Origin: Acanthosepion lycidas
Lineage: Eukaryota > Mollusca > Cephalopoda > Sepiida > Sepiidae
DNA length: 64,000 nt
NCBI GenBank assembly: GCA_963932145.1
Contig: OZ010611.1
Location: forward strand, 57,235,292 to 57,299,291
Direction of reading: 5' to 3'
Notes under the pieces: model-generated
What the model saw: the letters and a program-made list of their open reading frames with translations, nothing else
Told to the model about the DNA's origin: nothing
The model's database searches: none
Program-made: the position numbers and the translations under genes
Part shown: in pieces, positions 36,301-48,522 of the stretch
Numbering within the stretch: the first letter of the stretch is position 1
Layout of the letters: each line of letters starts with the position of its first letter

Positions 36301-37490
36301 GCTTGAAATTATTTTTCATTCTAATTCATAGAAATGGAGTAGCGTGCAAGGGTGTCGTCTCATACAACAGTGAGTTAGGAGAAAAAATTTGTGGGCACAA
36401 AATGGGTGAGCAGTGACTTATTCTCTTCTGTTTGTGCCTTGTCTTTAGCTTTTTCTTCTATATTTAACTTTATGCAGAGGCTAGGCCCCCCTCTAAATCT
36501 TGGTTGAAATTATTTTTCATTCTAATTAATAGAAATGGTGTAGCGTGCAATGGTGTCGTCTCATACAACAGTGAGTTAGGAGAAAAAATTTTTGGGCACA
36601 AAATGGGTGATAAGTGTCTTATTCTCTTCTGTTTGTGCCTTGTCTTTAGCTTTTTCTTCTATATTTAACATTATGTAGAGGCTAGGCCCCTCTCTAAATC
36701 TTGGTTGAAATTATTTTTCATTCTAAGTCATAGAAATGGAGTAGCGTGCAATGGTGTCGTCTCATACAACAGTGAGTTAGGAGAAAAAATTTGTGTGCAC
36801 AAAATGGGTGATCAGTGTCTTATTCTCTTCTGTTTGTGCCTTGTCTTTAGCTTTTTCTTCTATATTTAACTTTATGTAGAGGCTAGGCCCCTATCTAAAT
36901 CTTGGTTGAAATTATTTTTCATTCTAATTCATAGAAATGGAGTAGCGTGCAAGGGTGTCGTCTCATACAACAGTGAGTTAGTAGAAAAAATTTGTGGGCA
37001 CAAAATGGGTGAGCAGTGACTTATTCTCTTCTGTTTGTGCCTTGTCTTTAGCTTTTTCTTCTATATTTAACTTTATGCAGAGGCTAGGCCCCCCTCTAAA
37101 TCTTGGTTGAAATTATTTTTCATTCTAATTAATAGAAATGGTGTAGCGTGCAATGGTGTCGTCTCATACAACAGTGAGTTAGGAGAAAAAATTTTTGGGC
37201 ACAAAATGGGTGATCAGTGATTATTCTCTTCTGTTTGTGCCTTGTCTTTAGCTTTTTCTTCTATATTTAACTTTATGTAGAGGCTAGGCCTCTTTCTAAA
37301 TCTTGGTTGAAATTATTTTTCATTCTAATTCATAGAAATGGACTAGCGTGCAATGGTGTCGTCTCATACAACAGTGAATTAGGAGAAAAAATTTGTGGGC
37401 ACAAAATGGGTGATCAGTGTCTTATTCTCTTCTGTTTCTGCCTTGTCTTTAGCTTTTTCTTCTATATTTAACATTATGTAGAGGCTAGGC
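36290..37490 (+). repeat. Three-monomer repeat, offset 603 bp, two copies
   Basis: GTGAGCAGTGAC with cagtgac at 36,411 and 37,014, ATGCAGAGGC, AGAAATGGTGTAGCG at 36,531 and 37,134, and ATTTTTGGGCAC all recur 603 bp apart, so a trimer was duplicated in tandem. The second copy has GTTAGTAGAAAAAA in place of GTTAGGAGAAAAAA. Confidence 0.84.
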
Positions 37491-38690
37491 CCCTTTCTAA
37501 ATCTTGGTTGAAATTATTTTTCATTCTAATACATAGAAATGGAGTAGCGTGCAATGGTGTCGTCTCATACAACAGTGAGTTAGGAGAAAAAATTTGTGGG
37601 CACAAAATGGGTGAGCCGTGAATTATTCTCTTCTGTTTGTGCCTTGTCTTTAGCTTTTTCTTCTATATTTAACTTTATGTAGAGGCGAGGCCCCTTTCTA
37701 AATCTTGCTTGAAATTATTTTTCATTCTTATTCATAGAAATGGAGTAGCGTGCAATGGTGTCGTCTCATACAACAGTGAGTTTGGAGAAAAAATTTGTGG
37801 GCACAAAATGGGTGGTCAGTGTCTTATTCTCTTCTGTTTGTGCCTTGTCTTTAGCTTTTTCTTCTATATTTAACTTTATGTAGAGCCTAGGCCCCTCTTT
37901 AAATCTTGGTTGAAATTATTTTTCATTCTTATTAATAGAAATGGAGTAGCGTGCAATGGTGTCGTCTCATACAACAGTGAGTTAGGAGAAAAAATTGGTG
38001 GGCACAAAATGGGTGATCAGTGTCTTATTCTCTTCTGTTTGTGCCTTGTCTTTAGCTTTTTCTTCTATATTTAACATTATGTAGAGGCTAGGCCCCCCTC
38101 TAAATCTTGGTTGAAATTATTTTTCATTCTAATTCAAAGAAATGGAGTAGCGTGCAATGGTGTCGTCTCATACAACAGTGAGTTAGGGGAAAAAATTTGT
38201 TCGCACAAAATGGGTGATCTGTGGCTTATTCTCTTCTGTTTGTGCCCTGTCTTTAGCTTTTTCTTCTATATTTAACTTTATGTAGAGGTTAGGCCCTTTT
38301 CTAAATCTTGGTTGAAATTATTTTTCATTCTAATTAATAGAAATGGAGTAGCGTGCAATGGTGTCGTCTCATACAACAGTGAGTTAGGAGAAAAAATTTG
38401 TGGGCACAAAATGGGTGATCAGTGTCTTATTCTCTTCTGTTTGTGCCTCGTCGTTAGCTTTTTTTTCTATATTTAACATTATGTAGAGGCTAGGCCTTCC
38501 TCTAAATCTTGGTTGAAATTATTTTTCAATCTAATGCATAGAAATGGAGTAGCGTGCCATGGTCTCATCTCATACAACAGTGAGTTAGGAGAAAAAATTG
38601 GTGTGCACAAAATGGGTGATCAGTGTCTTATTCTCTTCTGTTTGTGCCTTGTCTTTAGCTTTTTCTTCTATATTTAACTTTATGCAGAGG
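37490..38690 (+). repeat. B segment partly copied to 43.93-44.2 kb
   Basis: GTTAGGGGAAAAAATTTG at about 38,182 with GATCTGTGGC and GAGGTTAGGCCCTTTTC recurs at about 44,005 (offset 5,823, 29 monomers). The remaining monomers carry private combinations (AGAGGCGAGG near 37,680, AGAGCCTAGG near 37,882, GGTCTCATCTC near 38,560). Confidence 0.78.
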
Positions 38691-39600
38691 CTAGGCCCCC
38701 CTCTAAATCTTGGTTGAAATTATTTTTCATTCTAATTAATAGAAATGGAGTAGCGTGCAATGGTGTCGTCTCATACAACAGTGAGTTAGGAGAAAAAATT
38801 TGTTCGCACAAAATGGGTGATCTGTGTCTTATTCTCTTCTGTTTGTGCCCTGTCTTTAGCTTTTTCTTCTATATTTAACTTTATGTAGAGGCTAGGCCCC
38901 TTTCTAAATCTTGGTTGAAATTATTTTTCATTCTAATTCATAGAAATGGAGTAGCGTGCAATGGTGTCGTCTCATACAACAGTGAGTTAGGAGAAAAAAT
39001 TTGTGGGCACAAAATGGGTGATCAGTGTCTTAATCTCTTCTGTTTGTGCCTTGTCTTTAGCTATTTCTTCTATATTTAAATTTATGTAGAGGCGAGACCC
39101 CTTTCTAAATCTTGCTTGAAATTATTTTTCATTCTAATTCATAGAAATGGAGTAGCGTGCAATGGTGTCGTCTCATACAACAGTGAGTTAGGAGAAAAAA
39201 TTTGTGGGCACAAAATGGGTGGTCAGTGTCTTATTCTCTTCTGTTTGTGCCTTGTCTTTAGCTTTTTCTTCTATATTTAACTTTATGTAGAGGCTAGGCC
39301 CCTTTTTAAATCTTGGTTGAAATTATTTTTCATTCTAATTAATAGAAATGGAGTAGCGTGCAATGGTGTCGTCTCATACAACAGTGAGTTAGGAGAAAAA
39401 ATTTGTGGGCACAAAATGGGTGATCAGTGTCTTATTCTCTTCTGTTTGTGCCTTGTCTTTAGCTTTTTCTTCTATATTTAACATTATGTAGAGGCTAGGC
39501 CCCCCTCTAAATCTTGGTTGAAATTATTTTTCATTCTAATTAATAGAAATGGAGTAGCGTGCAATGGTGTCGTCTCATACAACAGTGAGTTAGGAGAAAA
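38690..39600 (+). repeat. Segment copied to 44.7-45.6 kb (offset 6,024)
   Basis: TCTGTGTC with GCCCTGTC at 38,821 recurs at 44,845. CTATTTCTTC with TAAATTTATG at 39,061 recurs at 45,085, as do GGCGAGACCC with CTTGCTTG and then GGTCAGTG with CCTTTTTAAATC. The offset is constant at 6,024 bp (30 monomers). Past about 39.6 kb the match moves to offset 5,822-5,823, so one monomer differs between the copies. Confidence 0.86.
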
Positions 39601-41150
39601 AATTTGTTGGCACAAAATGTGTGAACAGTGTCTTATTCTCTTCTGTTTGTGCCTTGTCTTTAGCTTTTTCTTCTATATTTAACATTATATAGAGGCTAGG
39701 CCCCTCTCTAAATCTTGGTTGAAATTATTTTTCATTCTAAGTCATAGAAATGGAGTAGCGTGCAATGGTGTCGTCTCATACAACAGTGAGTTAGGAGAAA
39801 AAATTTGTTGGCACAAAATGGGTGATCAGTGTTTATTCTCTTCTGTTTGTGCCTTGTCTTTAGCTTTTTCTTCTATATTTAACTTTATGTAGAGGCTAGG
39901 CCCCTTTCTAAATCTTGGTTGAAATTATTTTTCATTCTAATTCATAGAAATGGAGTAGCGTGCAATGGTGTCGTCTTATACAACAGTGAGTTAGGAGAAA
40001 AAATTTGGGGGAACAAAATGGGTGATCAGTGTTTATTCTCTTCTGTTTGTGCCTTGTCTTTAGCTTTTTCTTCTATATTTAACTTTATGTAGAGGCTAGG
40101 CCCCTTTCTAAATCTTGGTTGAAATTATTTTTCATTCTAATTCATAGAAATGGAGTAGCGTGCAATGGTGTCGTCTTATACAACAGTGAGTTAGGAGAAA
40201 AAATTTGTGGGCACAAAATGGGTGATCAGTGTCTTATTCTATTCTGTTTGTGCCTTGTCTTTAGCTTTTTTTTCTATATTTAACATTATGTAGAGGCTAG
40301 GCCCCCCTCTAAATCTTGGTTGAAATTATTTTTCATTCTAATGCATAGAAATGGAGTTGCGTGCCATGGTCTCATCTCATACAACAGTGAGTTAGGAGAA
40401 AAAATTTGTGGGCACAAAATGGGTGATCAGTGTCTTATTCTCTTCTGTTTGTGCCTTGTCTTTAGCTTTTTCTTCTATATTTAACATTATGTGGACGCTA
40501 GGCCCCCCTCTAAATCTTGGCTGAAATTATTTTTCATTCTAATTAATAGAAATGGAGTAGCGTGCAATGGTGTCGTCTCATACAACAGTGAGTTAGGAGA
40601 AAAAATTTGTTGGCACAAAATGTGTGAACAGTGTCTTATTCTCTTCTGTTTGTGCCTTGTCTTTAGCTTTTTCTTCTATATTTAACATTATGTAGAGGCT
40701 AGGCCCCTCTCTAAATCTTGGTTGAAATTATTTTTCATTCTAAGTCATAGAAATGGAGTAGCGTGCAATGGTGTCGTCTCATACAACAGTGAGTTAGGAG
40801 AAAAAATTTGTTGGCACAAAATAGGTGATCAGTGTTTATTCTCTTCTGTTTGTGCCTTGTCTTTAGCTTTTTCTTCTACATTTAACTTTATGTAGAGGCT
40901 AGGCCCCTTTCTAAATCTTGGTTGAAATTATTTTTCATTCTAAGTCATAGAAATGGAGTAGCGTGCAATGGTGTCGTCTCATACAACTGTGAGTTAGGAG
41001 AAAAAATTTGTTGGCACAAAATGGGTGATCAGTGTCTTATTCTCTTCTGTTTGTGCCTTGTCTTTAGCTTTTTCTTCTATATTTAACTTTATGTAGAGGC
41101 TAGGCCCCTTTCTAAATCTTGGTTGAAATTATTTTTCATTCTAATTCATA
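39145..41150 (+). repeat. About 2.0-kb HOR, copy 1 (offset 2,409)
   Basis: This block of about ten monomers is repeated almost base for base at 41,554-43,560. Shared rare markers in order: GGTGGTCAG, CCTTTTTAAATC, TGTGTGAACAG, ACATTATATAGAGG, TCTAAGTCATAG, GTCGTCTTATAC, TTTGGGGGAACAAAATG, TATTCTATTCTG, GGAGTTGCGTGCC, TATGTGGACGCTAGG (40,489) and TTCTACATTTAAC. The copies are separated by about 400 bp. I saw no difference in the stretches I compared. Confidence 0.9.
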
Positions 41151-41553
41151 GAAATGGAGTAGCGTGCAATGGTGTCGTCTCATACAACAGTGAGTTAGGA
41201 GAAAAAATTTGTGGGCACAAAATGGGTGGTCAGTGTCTTATTCTCTTCTGTTTGTGCCTTGTCTTTAGCTTTTTCTTCTATATTTAACTTTATGTAGAGG
41301 CTAGGCCCCTTTTTAAATCTTGGTTGAAATTATTTTTCATTCTAATTAATAGAAATGGAGTAGCGTGCAATGGTGTCGTCTCATACAACAGTGAGTTAGG
41401 AGAAAAAATTTGTGGGCACAAAATGGGTGATCAGTGTCTTATTCTCTTCTGTTTGTGCCTTGTCTTTAGCTTTTTCTTCTATATTTAACATTATGTAGAG
41501 GCTAGGCCCCCCTCTAAATCTTGGTTGAAATTATTTTTCATTCTAATTAATAG

Positions 41554-43560
41554 AAATGGAGTAGCGTGCAATGGTGTCGTCTCATACAACAGTGAGTTAG
41601 GAGAAAAAATTTGTGGGCACAAAATGGGTGGTCAGTGTCTTATTCTCTTCTGTTTGTGCCTTGTCTTTAGCTTTTTCTTCTATATTTAACTTTATGTAGA
41701 GGCTAGGCCCCTTTTTAAATCTTGGTTGAAATTATTTTTCATTCTAATTAATAGAAATGGAGTAGCGTGCAATGGTGTCGTCTCATACAACAGTGAGTTA
41801 GGAGAAAAAATTTGTGGGCACAAAATGGGTGATCAGTGTCTTATTCTCTTCTGTTTGTGCCTTGTCTTTAGCTTTTTCTTCTATATTTAACATTATGTAG
41901 AGGCTAGGCCCCCCTCTAAATCTTGGTTGAAATTATTTTTCATTCTAATTAATAGAAATGGAGTAGCGTGCAATGGTGTCGTCTCATACAACAGTGAGTT
42001 AGGAGAAAAAATTTGTTGGCACAAAATGTGTGAACAGTGTCTTATTCTCTTCTGTTTGTGCCTTGTCTTTAGCTTTTTCTTCTATATTTAACATTATATA
42101 GAGGCTAGGCCCCTCTCTAAATCTTGGTTGAAATTATTTTTCATTCTAAGTCATAGAAATGGAGTAGCGTGCAATGGTGTCGTCTCATACAACAGTGAGT
42201 TAGGAGAAAAAATTTGTTGGCACAAAATGGGTGATCAGTGTTTATTCTCTTCTGTTTGTGCCTTGTCTTTAGCTTTTTCTTCTATATTTAACTTTATGTA
42301 GAGGCTAGGCCCCTTTCTAAATCTTGGTTGAAATTATTTTTCATTCTAATTCATAGAAATGGAGTAGCGTGCAATGGTGTCGTCTTATACAACAGTGAGT
42401 TAGGAGAAAAAATTTGGGGGAACAAAATGGGTGATCAGTGTTTATTCTCTTCTGTTTGTGCCTTGTCTTTAGCTTTTTCTTCTATATTTAACTTTATGTA
42501 GAGGCTAGGCCCCTTTCTAAATCTTGGTTGAAATTATTTTTCATTCTAATTCATAGAAATGGAGTAGCGTGCAATGGTGTCGTCTTATACAACAGTGAGT
42601 TAGGAGAAAAAATTTGTGGGCACAAAATGGGTGATCAGTGTCTTATTCTATTCTGTTTGTGCCTTGTCTTTAGCTTTTTTTTCTATATTTAACATTATGT
42701 AGAGGCTAGGCCCCCCTCTAAATCTTGGTTGAAATTATTTTTCATTCTAATGCATAGAAATGGAGTTGCGTGCCATGGTCTCATCTCATACAACAGTGAG
42801 TTAGGAGAAAAAATTTGTGGGCACAAAATGGGTGATCAGTGTCTTATTCTCTTCTGTTTGTGCCTTGTCTTTAGCTTTTTCTTCTATATTTAACATTATG
42901 TGGACGCTAGGCCCCCCTCTAAATCTTGGCTGAAATTATTTTTCATTCTAATTAATAGAAATGGAGTAGCGTGCAATGGTGTCGTCTCATACAACAGTGA
43001 GTTAGGAGAAAAAATTTGTTGGCACAAAATGTGTGAACAGTGTCTTATTCTCTTCTGTTTGTGCCTTGTCTTTAGCTTTTTCTTCTATATTTAACATTAT
43101 GTAGAGGCTAGGCCCCTCTCTAAATCTTGGTTGAAATTATTTTTCATTCTAAGTCATAGAAATGGAGTAGCGTGCAATGGTGTCGTCTCATACAACAGTG
43201 AGTTAGGAGAAAAAATTTGTTGGCACAAAATAGGTGATCAGTGTTTATTCTCTTCTGTTTGTGCCTTGTCTTTAGCTTTTTCTTCTACATTTAACTTTAT
43301 GTAGAGGCTAGGCCCCTTTCTAAATCTTGGTTGAAATTATTTTTCATTCTAAGTCATAGAAATGGAGTAGCGTGCAATGGTGTCGTCTCATACAACTGTG
43401 AGTTAGGAGAAAAAATTTGTTGGCACAAAATGGGTGATCAGTGTCTTATTCTCTTCTGTTTGTGCCTTGTCTTTAGCTTTTTCTTCTATATTTAACTTTA
43501 TGTAGAGGCTAGGCCCCTTTCTAAATCTTGGTTGAAATTATTTTTCATTCTAATTAATAG
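41554..43560 (+). repeat. About 2.0-kb HOR, copy 2
   Basis: This is the second copy of 39,145-41,150 with the same order of rare markers, including TATGTGGACGCTAGG at 42,898. The near identity makes this one of the most recent large events in the window. Just before it, the dimer with GGTGGTCAG and CCTTTTTAAATC (41.23-41.63 kb) is repeated at 41.63-42.03 kb, offset 402 bp. Confidence 0.9.
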
Positions 43561-44700
43561 AAATGGAGTAGCGTGCAATGGTGTCGTCTCATACAACAGT
43601 GAGTTAGGAGAAAAAATTTGTTGGCACAAAATGTGTGATCAGTGTCTTATTCTCTTCGGTTTGTGACTTGTCTTTAGCTTTTTCTTCTATATTTAACTTT
43701 ATGTAGAGGCTAGTCCCCTTTCTAAATCTTGGTTGAAATTATTTTTCATTCTAATTCATAGGAATGGAGTAGCGCGCAATGGTTTCGTCTCATACAACAG
43801 TGAGTTAGGAGAAAAAATTTGTGGGCACAAAATGGGTGATTAGTGTCTTATTCTCTTCTGTTTGTGCCTTGTCTTTAGCTTTTTCTTCTATATTTAACTT
43901 TATGCAGAGGCTAGGCCCCCCTCTAAATCTTGGTTGAAATTATTTTTCATTCTAATTCATAGAAATGGAGTAGCGTGCAATGGTGTCGTCTCATACAACA
44001 GTGAGTTAGGGGAAAAAATTTGTTCGCACAAAATGGGTGATCTGTGGCTTATTCTCTTCTGTTTGTGCCCTGTCTTTAGCTTTTTCTTCTATATTTAACT
44101 TTATGTAGAGGTTAGGCCCTTTTCTAAATCTTGGTTGAAATTATTTTTCATTCTAATTAATAGAAATGGAGTAGCGTGCAATGGTGTCGTCTCATACAAC
44201 AGTGAGTTAGGAGAAAAAATTTGTTGGCACAAAATGTGTGAACAGTGTCTTATTCTCTTCTGTTTGTGCCTTGTCTTTAGCTTTTTCTTCTATATTTAAC
44301 TTTATGTAGAGGCTAGGCCCCTTTCTAAATCTTGGTTGAAATTATTTTTCATTCTAATACATAGAAATGGAGTAGCGTGCAATGGTGTCGTCTCATACAA
44401 CAGTGAGTTAGGAGAAAAAATTTGTGGGCACAAAATGGGTGAGCAGTGAATTATTCTCTTCTGTTTGTGCCTTGTCTTTAGCTTTTTCTTCTATATTTAA
44501 CTTTATGTAGAGACGAGGCCTCTTTCTAAATCTTGGTTGAAATTATTTTTCATTCTAATTCATAGAAATGGAGTAGCGTGCAATGGTGTCGTCTCATACA
44601 ACAGTGAGTTAGGAGAAAAAATTTGTGGGCACAAAATGGGTGAGAAGTGAATTATTCTCTTCTGTTTGTGCCTTGTCTTTAGCTTTTTCTTCTATATTTA
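43560..44700 (+). repeat. Patchwork of segments matching 34.5-34.9 and 38.2-38.3 kb
   Basis: CTTCGGTTTGTGACTTG, GGCTAGTCCCC, CATAGGAATGG at about 43,757 and AGCGCGCAATGGTTTCG match 34.6-34.8 kb (offset 9,038; 45 monomers). The next monomer, with GTTAGGGGAAAAAA and GATCTGTGGC, matches 38.18 kb (offset 5,823). Adjacent monomers therefore trace to sources several kilobases apart. Confidence 0.83.
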
Positions 44701-47700
44701 ACTTTATGCAGAGGCTAGGCCCCCCTCTAAATCTTGGTTGAAATTATTTTTCATTCTAATTAATAGAAATGGAGTAGCGTGCAATGGTGTCGTCTCATAC
44801 AACAGTGAGTTAGGAGAAAAAATTTGTTCGCACAAAATGGGTGATCTGTGTCTTATTCTCTTCTGTTTGTGCCCTGTCTTTAGCTTTTTCTTCTATATTT
44901 AACTTTATGTAGAGGCTAGGCCCCTTTCTAAATCTTGGTTGAAATTATTTTTCATTCTAATTCATAGAAATGGAGTAGCGTGCAATGGTGTCGTCTCATA
45001 CAACAGTGAGTTAGGAGAAAAAATTTGTGGGCACAAAATGGGTGATCAGTGTCTTAATCTCTTCTGTTTGTGCCTTGTCTTTAGCTATTTCTTCTATATT
45101 TAAATTTATGTAGAGGCGAGACCCCTTTCTAAATCTTGCTTGAAATTATTTTTCATTCTAATTCATAGAAATGGAGTAGCGTGCAATGGTGTCGTCTCAT
45201 ACAACAGTGAGTTAGGAGAAAAAATTTGTGGGCACAAAATGGCTGGTCAGTGTCTTATTCTCTTCTGTTTGTGCCTTGTCTTTAGCTTTTTCTTCTATAT
45301 TTAACTTTATGTAGAGGCTAGGCCCCTTTTTAAATCTTGGTTGAAATTATTTTTCATTCTAATTAATAGAAATGGAGTAGCGTGCAATGGTGTCGTCTCA
45401 TACAACAGTGAGTTAGGAGAAAAAATTTGTGGGCACAAAATGGGTGATCAGTGTCTTATTCTCTTCTGTTTGTGCCTTGTCTTTAGCTTTTTCTTCTATA
45501 TTTAACATTATGTAGAGGCTAGGCCCCCCTCTAAATCTTGGTTGAAATTATTTTTCATTCTAATTAATAGAAATGGAGTAGCGTGCAATGGTGTCGTCTC
45601 ATACAACAGTGAGTTAGGAGAAAAAATTTGTTGGCACAAAATGGGTGATCAGTGTTTATTCTCTTCTGTTTGTGCCTTGTCTTTAGCTTTTTCTTCTATA
45701 TTTAACTTTATGTAGAGGCTAGGCCCCTTTCTAAATCTTGGTTGAAATTATTTTTCATTCTAATTCATAGAAATGGAGTAGCGTGCAATGGTGTCGTCTT
45801 ATACAACAGTGAGTTAGGAGAAAAAATTTGGGGGAACAAAATGGGTGATCAGTGTTTATTCTCTTCTGTTTGTGCCTTGTCTTTAGCTTTTTCTTCTATA
45901 TTTAACTTTATGTAGAGGCTAGGCCCCTTTCTAAATCTTGGTTGAAATTATTTTTCATTCTAATTCATAGAAATGGAGTAGCGTGCAATGGTGTCGTCTT
46001 ATACAACAGTGAGTTAGGAGAAAAAATTTGTGGGCACAAAATGGGTGATCAGTGTCTTATTCTATTCTGTTTGTGCCTTGTCTTTAGCTTTTTTTTCTAT
46101 ATTTAACATTATGTAGAGGCTAGGCCCCCCTCTAAATCTTGGTTGAAATTATTTTTCATTCTAATGCATAGAAATGGAGTAGCGTGCCATGGTCTCATCT
46201 CATACAACAGTGAGTTAGGAGAAAAAATTTGTGGGCACAAAATGGGTGATCAGTGTCTTATTCTCTTCTGTTTGTGCCTTGTCTTTAGCTTTTTCTTCTA
46301 TATTTAACATTATGTGGACGCTAGGCCCCCCTCTAAATCTTGGCTGAAATTATTTTTCATTCTAATTAATAGAAATGGAGTAGCGTGCAATGGTGTCGTC
46401 TCATACAACAGTGGGTTAGGAGAAAAAATTTGTTGGCAAAAAATGTGTGAACAGTGTCTTATTCTCTTCTGTTTGTGCCTTGTCTTTAGCTTTTTCTTCT
46501 ATATTTAACATTATGTAGAGGCTAGGCCCCCCCTCTAAATCTTGGTGGAAATTATTTTTCATTCTAAGTCATAGAAATGGAGTAGCATGCAATGGTGTCG
46601 TCTCATACAACAGTGAGTTAGGAGAAAAAATTTGTGGGCACAAAATAGGTGATCAGTGTCTTATTCTCTTCTGTTTGTGCCTTGTCTTTAGCTTTTTCTT
46701 CTATATTTAACTTTATGTAGAGGCTAGGCCCCTTTCTAATCTTGGTTGAAATTATTTTTCATTCTAATGCATAGAAATGGAGTAGCGTGCAATGGTGTCG
46801 TCTCATACAACAGTGAGTTAGGAGAAAAAATTTGTTGGCACAAAATGGGTGATCAGTGTTTATTCTCTTCTGTTTGTGCCTTGTCTTTAGCTTCTTCTTC
46901 TATATTTAACTTTATGTAGAGGCTAGGCCCCTTTCTAAATCTTGGTTGAAATTATTTTTCATTCTAATTGATAGAAATGGAGTAGCGTGCAATGGTGTCG
47001 TCTTATACAACAGTGAGTTAGGAGAAAAAATTTGGGGGAACAAAATGGGTGATCAGTGTTTATTCTCTTCTGTTTGTGCCTTGTCTTTAGCTTTTTCTTC
47101 TATATTTAACTTTATGTAGAGGCTAGGCCCATTTCTAAATCTTGGTTGAAATTATTTTTCATTCTAATTCATAGAAATGGAGTAGCGTGCAATGGTGTCG
47201 TCTTATACAACAGTGAGTTAGGAGAAAAAATTTGTGGGCACAAAATGGGTGATCAGTGTCTTATTCTATTCTGTTTGTGCCTTGTCTTTAGCTTTTTTTT
47301 CTATATTTAACATTATGTAGAGGCTAGGCCCCCCTCTAAATCTTGGTTGAAATTATTTTTCATTCTAATGCATAGAAATGGAGTAGCGTGCCATGGTCTC
47401 ATCTCATACAACAGTGAGTTAGGAGAAAAAATTTGTGGGCACAAAATGGGTGATCAGTGTCTTATTCTCTTCTGTTTGTGCCTTGTCTTTAGCTTTTTCT
47501 TCTATATTTAACATTATGTGGACGCTAGGCCCCCCTCTAAATCTTGGCTGAAATTATTTTTCATTCTAATTAATAGAAATGGAGTAGCGTGCAATGGTGT
47601 CGTCTCATACAACAGTGGGTTAGGAGAAAAAATTTGTTGGCACAAAATGTGTGAACAGTGTCTTATTCTCTTCTGTTTGTGCCTTGTCTTTAGCTTTTTC

Positions 47701-48060
47701 TTCTATATTTAACATTATGTAGAGGCTAGGCCCCCCCTCTAAATCTTGGTTGAAATTATTTTTCATTCTAAGTCATAGAAATGGAGTAGCATGCAATGGT
47801 GTCGTCTCATACAACAGTGAGTTAGGAGAAAAAATTTGTTGGCACAAAATGGGTGATCAGTGTCTTATTCTCTTCTGTTTGTGCCTTGTCTTTAGCTTTT
47901 TCTTCTATATTTAACATTATGTAGAGGCTAGGCCCCCCCTCTAAATCTTGGTTGAAATTATTTTTCATTCTAATTAATAGAAATGGAGTAGCGTGCAATG
48001 GTGTCGTCTCATACAACAGTGAGTTAGGAGAAAAAATTTGTGGGCACAAAATGGGTGATC
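44700..48060 (+). repeat. Copied segment followed by a six-monomer HOR (offset 1,204)
   Basis: 44.7-45.6 kb repeats 38.7-39.6 kb, and 45.65-46.5 kb repeats 39.83-40.69 kb (offset 5,822-5,823). The six-monomer unit 45.65-46.85 kb is then repeated at 46.85-48.05 kb: GGGGGAACAAAATGG at about 45,831 and 47,035, TATGTGGACGCTAGG at about 46,312 and 47,516, CAGTGGGTTAGG and AGCATGCAATGG all recur 1,204 bp apart. Confidence 0.87.
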
Positions 48061-48120
48061 AGTGTCTTATTCTCTTCTGTTTGTGCCTTGTCTTTAGCTT
48101 TTTCTTCTATATTTAACTTT

Positions 48121-48522
48121 ATGTAGAGGCTAGGCCCCTTTCTAAATCTTGGTTGAAATTATTTTTCATTCTAATGCATAGAAATGGAGTAGCGTGCAAT
48201 GGTGTCGTCTCATACAACAGTGAGTTAGGAGAAAATATTTGTTGGCACAAAATAGGTGATCAGTGTCTTATTCTCTTCTGTTTGTGCCTTGTCTTTAGCT
48301 TTTTCTTCTATATTTAACTTTATGTAGAGGCTAGGCCCCTTTCTAAATCTTGGTTGAAATTATTTTTCATTCTAATGCATAGAAATGGAGTAGCGTGCAA
48401 TGGTGTCGTCTCATACAACAGTGAGTTAGGAGAAAATATTTGTTGGCACAAAATAGGTGATCAGTGTCTTATTCTCTTCTGTTTGTGCCTTGTCTTTAGC
48501 TTTTTCTTCTATATTTAACTTT
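48121..48522 (+). repeat. Perfect adjacent duplicate of one B monomer
   Basis: Two neighbouring 201-bp monomers carry the same rare set (TCTAATGCATAG, GAGAAAATATTTG at about 48,229 and 48,430, AAATAGGTGATC). I found no difference reading 48,121-48,321 against 48,322-48,522. This is the signature of a very recent single-monomer tandem duplication, or of an assembly duplication. Confidence 0.88.

Noticed and set aside
35730-47410. GCCATGGTCTCATCTCAT variant monomers as an inserted element
   Set aside because: They differ from the consensus by a few substitutions (GCAATGG to GCCATGG, GTGTCGTC to GTCTCATC) within a full-length in-register monomer and spread with the HOR copies. They are an ordinary variant haplotype.
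4492-48049. Minus strand frames of 63-75 codons (for example 6,690-6,881, 21,863-22,057, 47,822-48,049), some starting at ATG
   Set aside because: They appear only where chance substitutions remove stops in a monomer, at the same phase in unrelated units. There is no recognisable domain and no support beyond the repeat itself.
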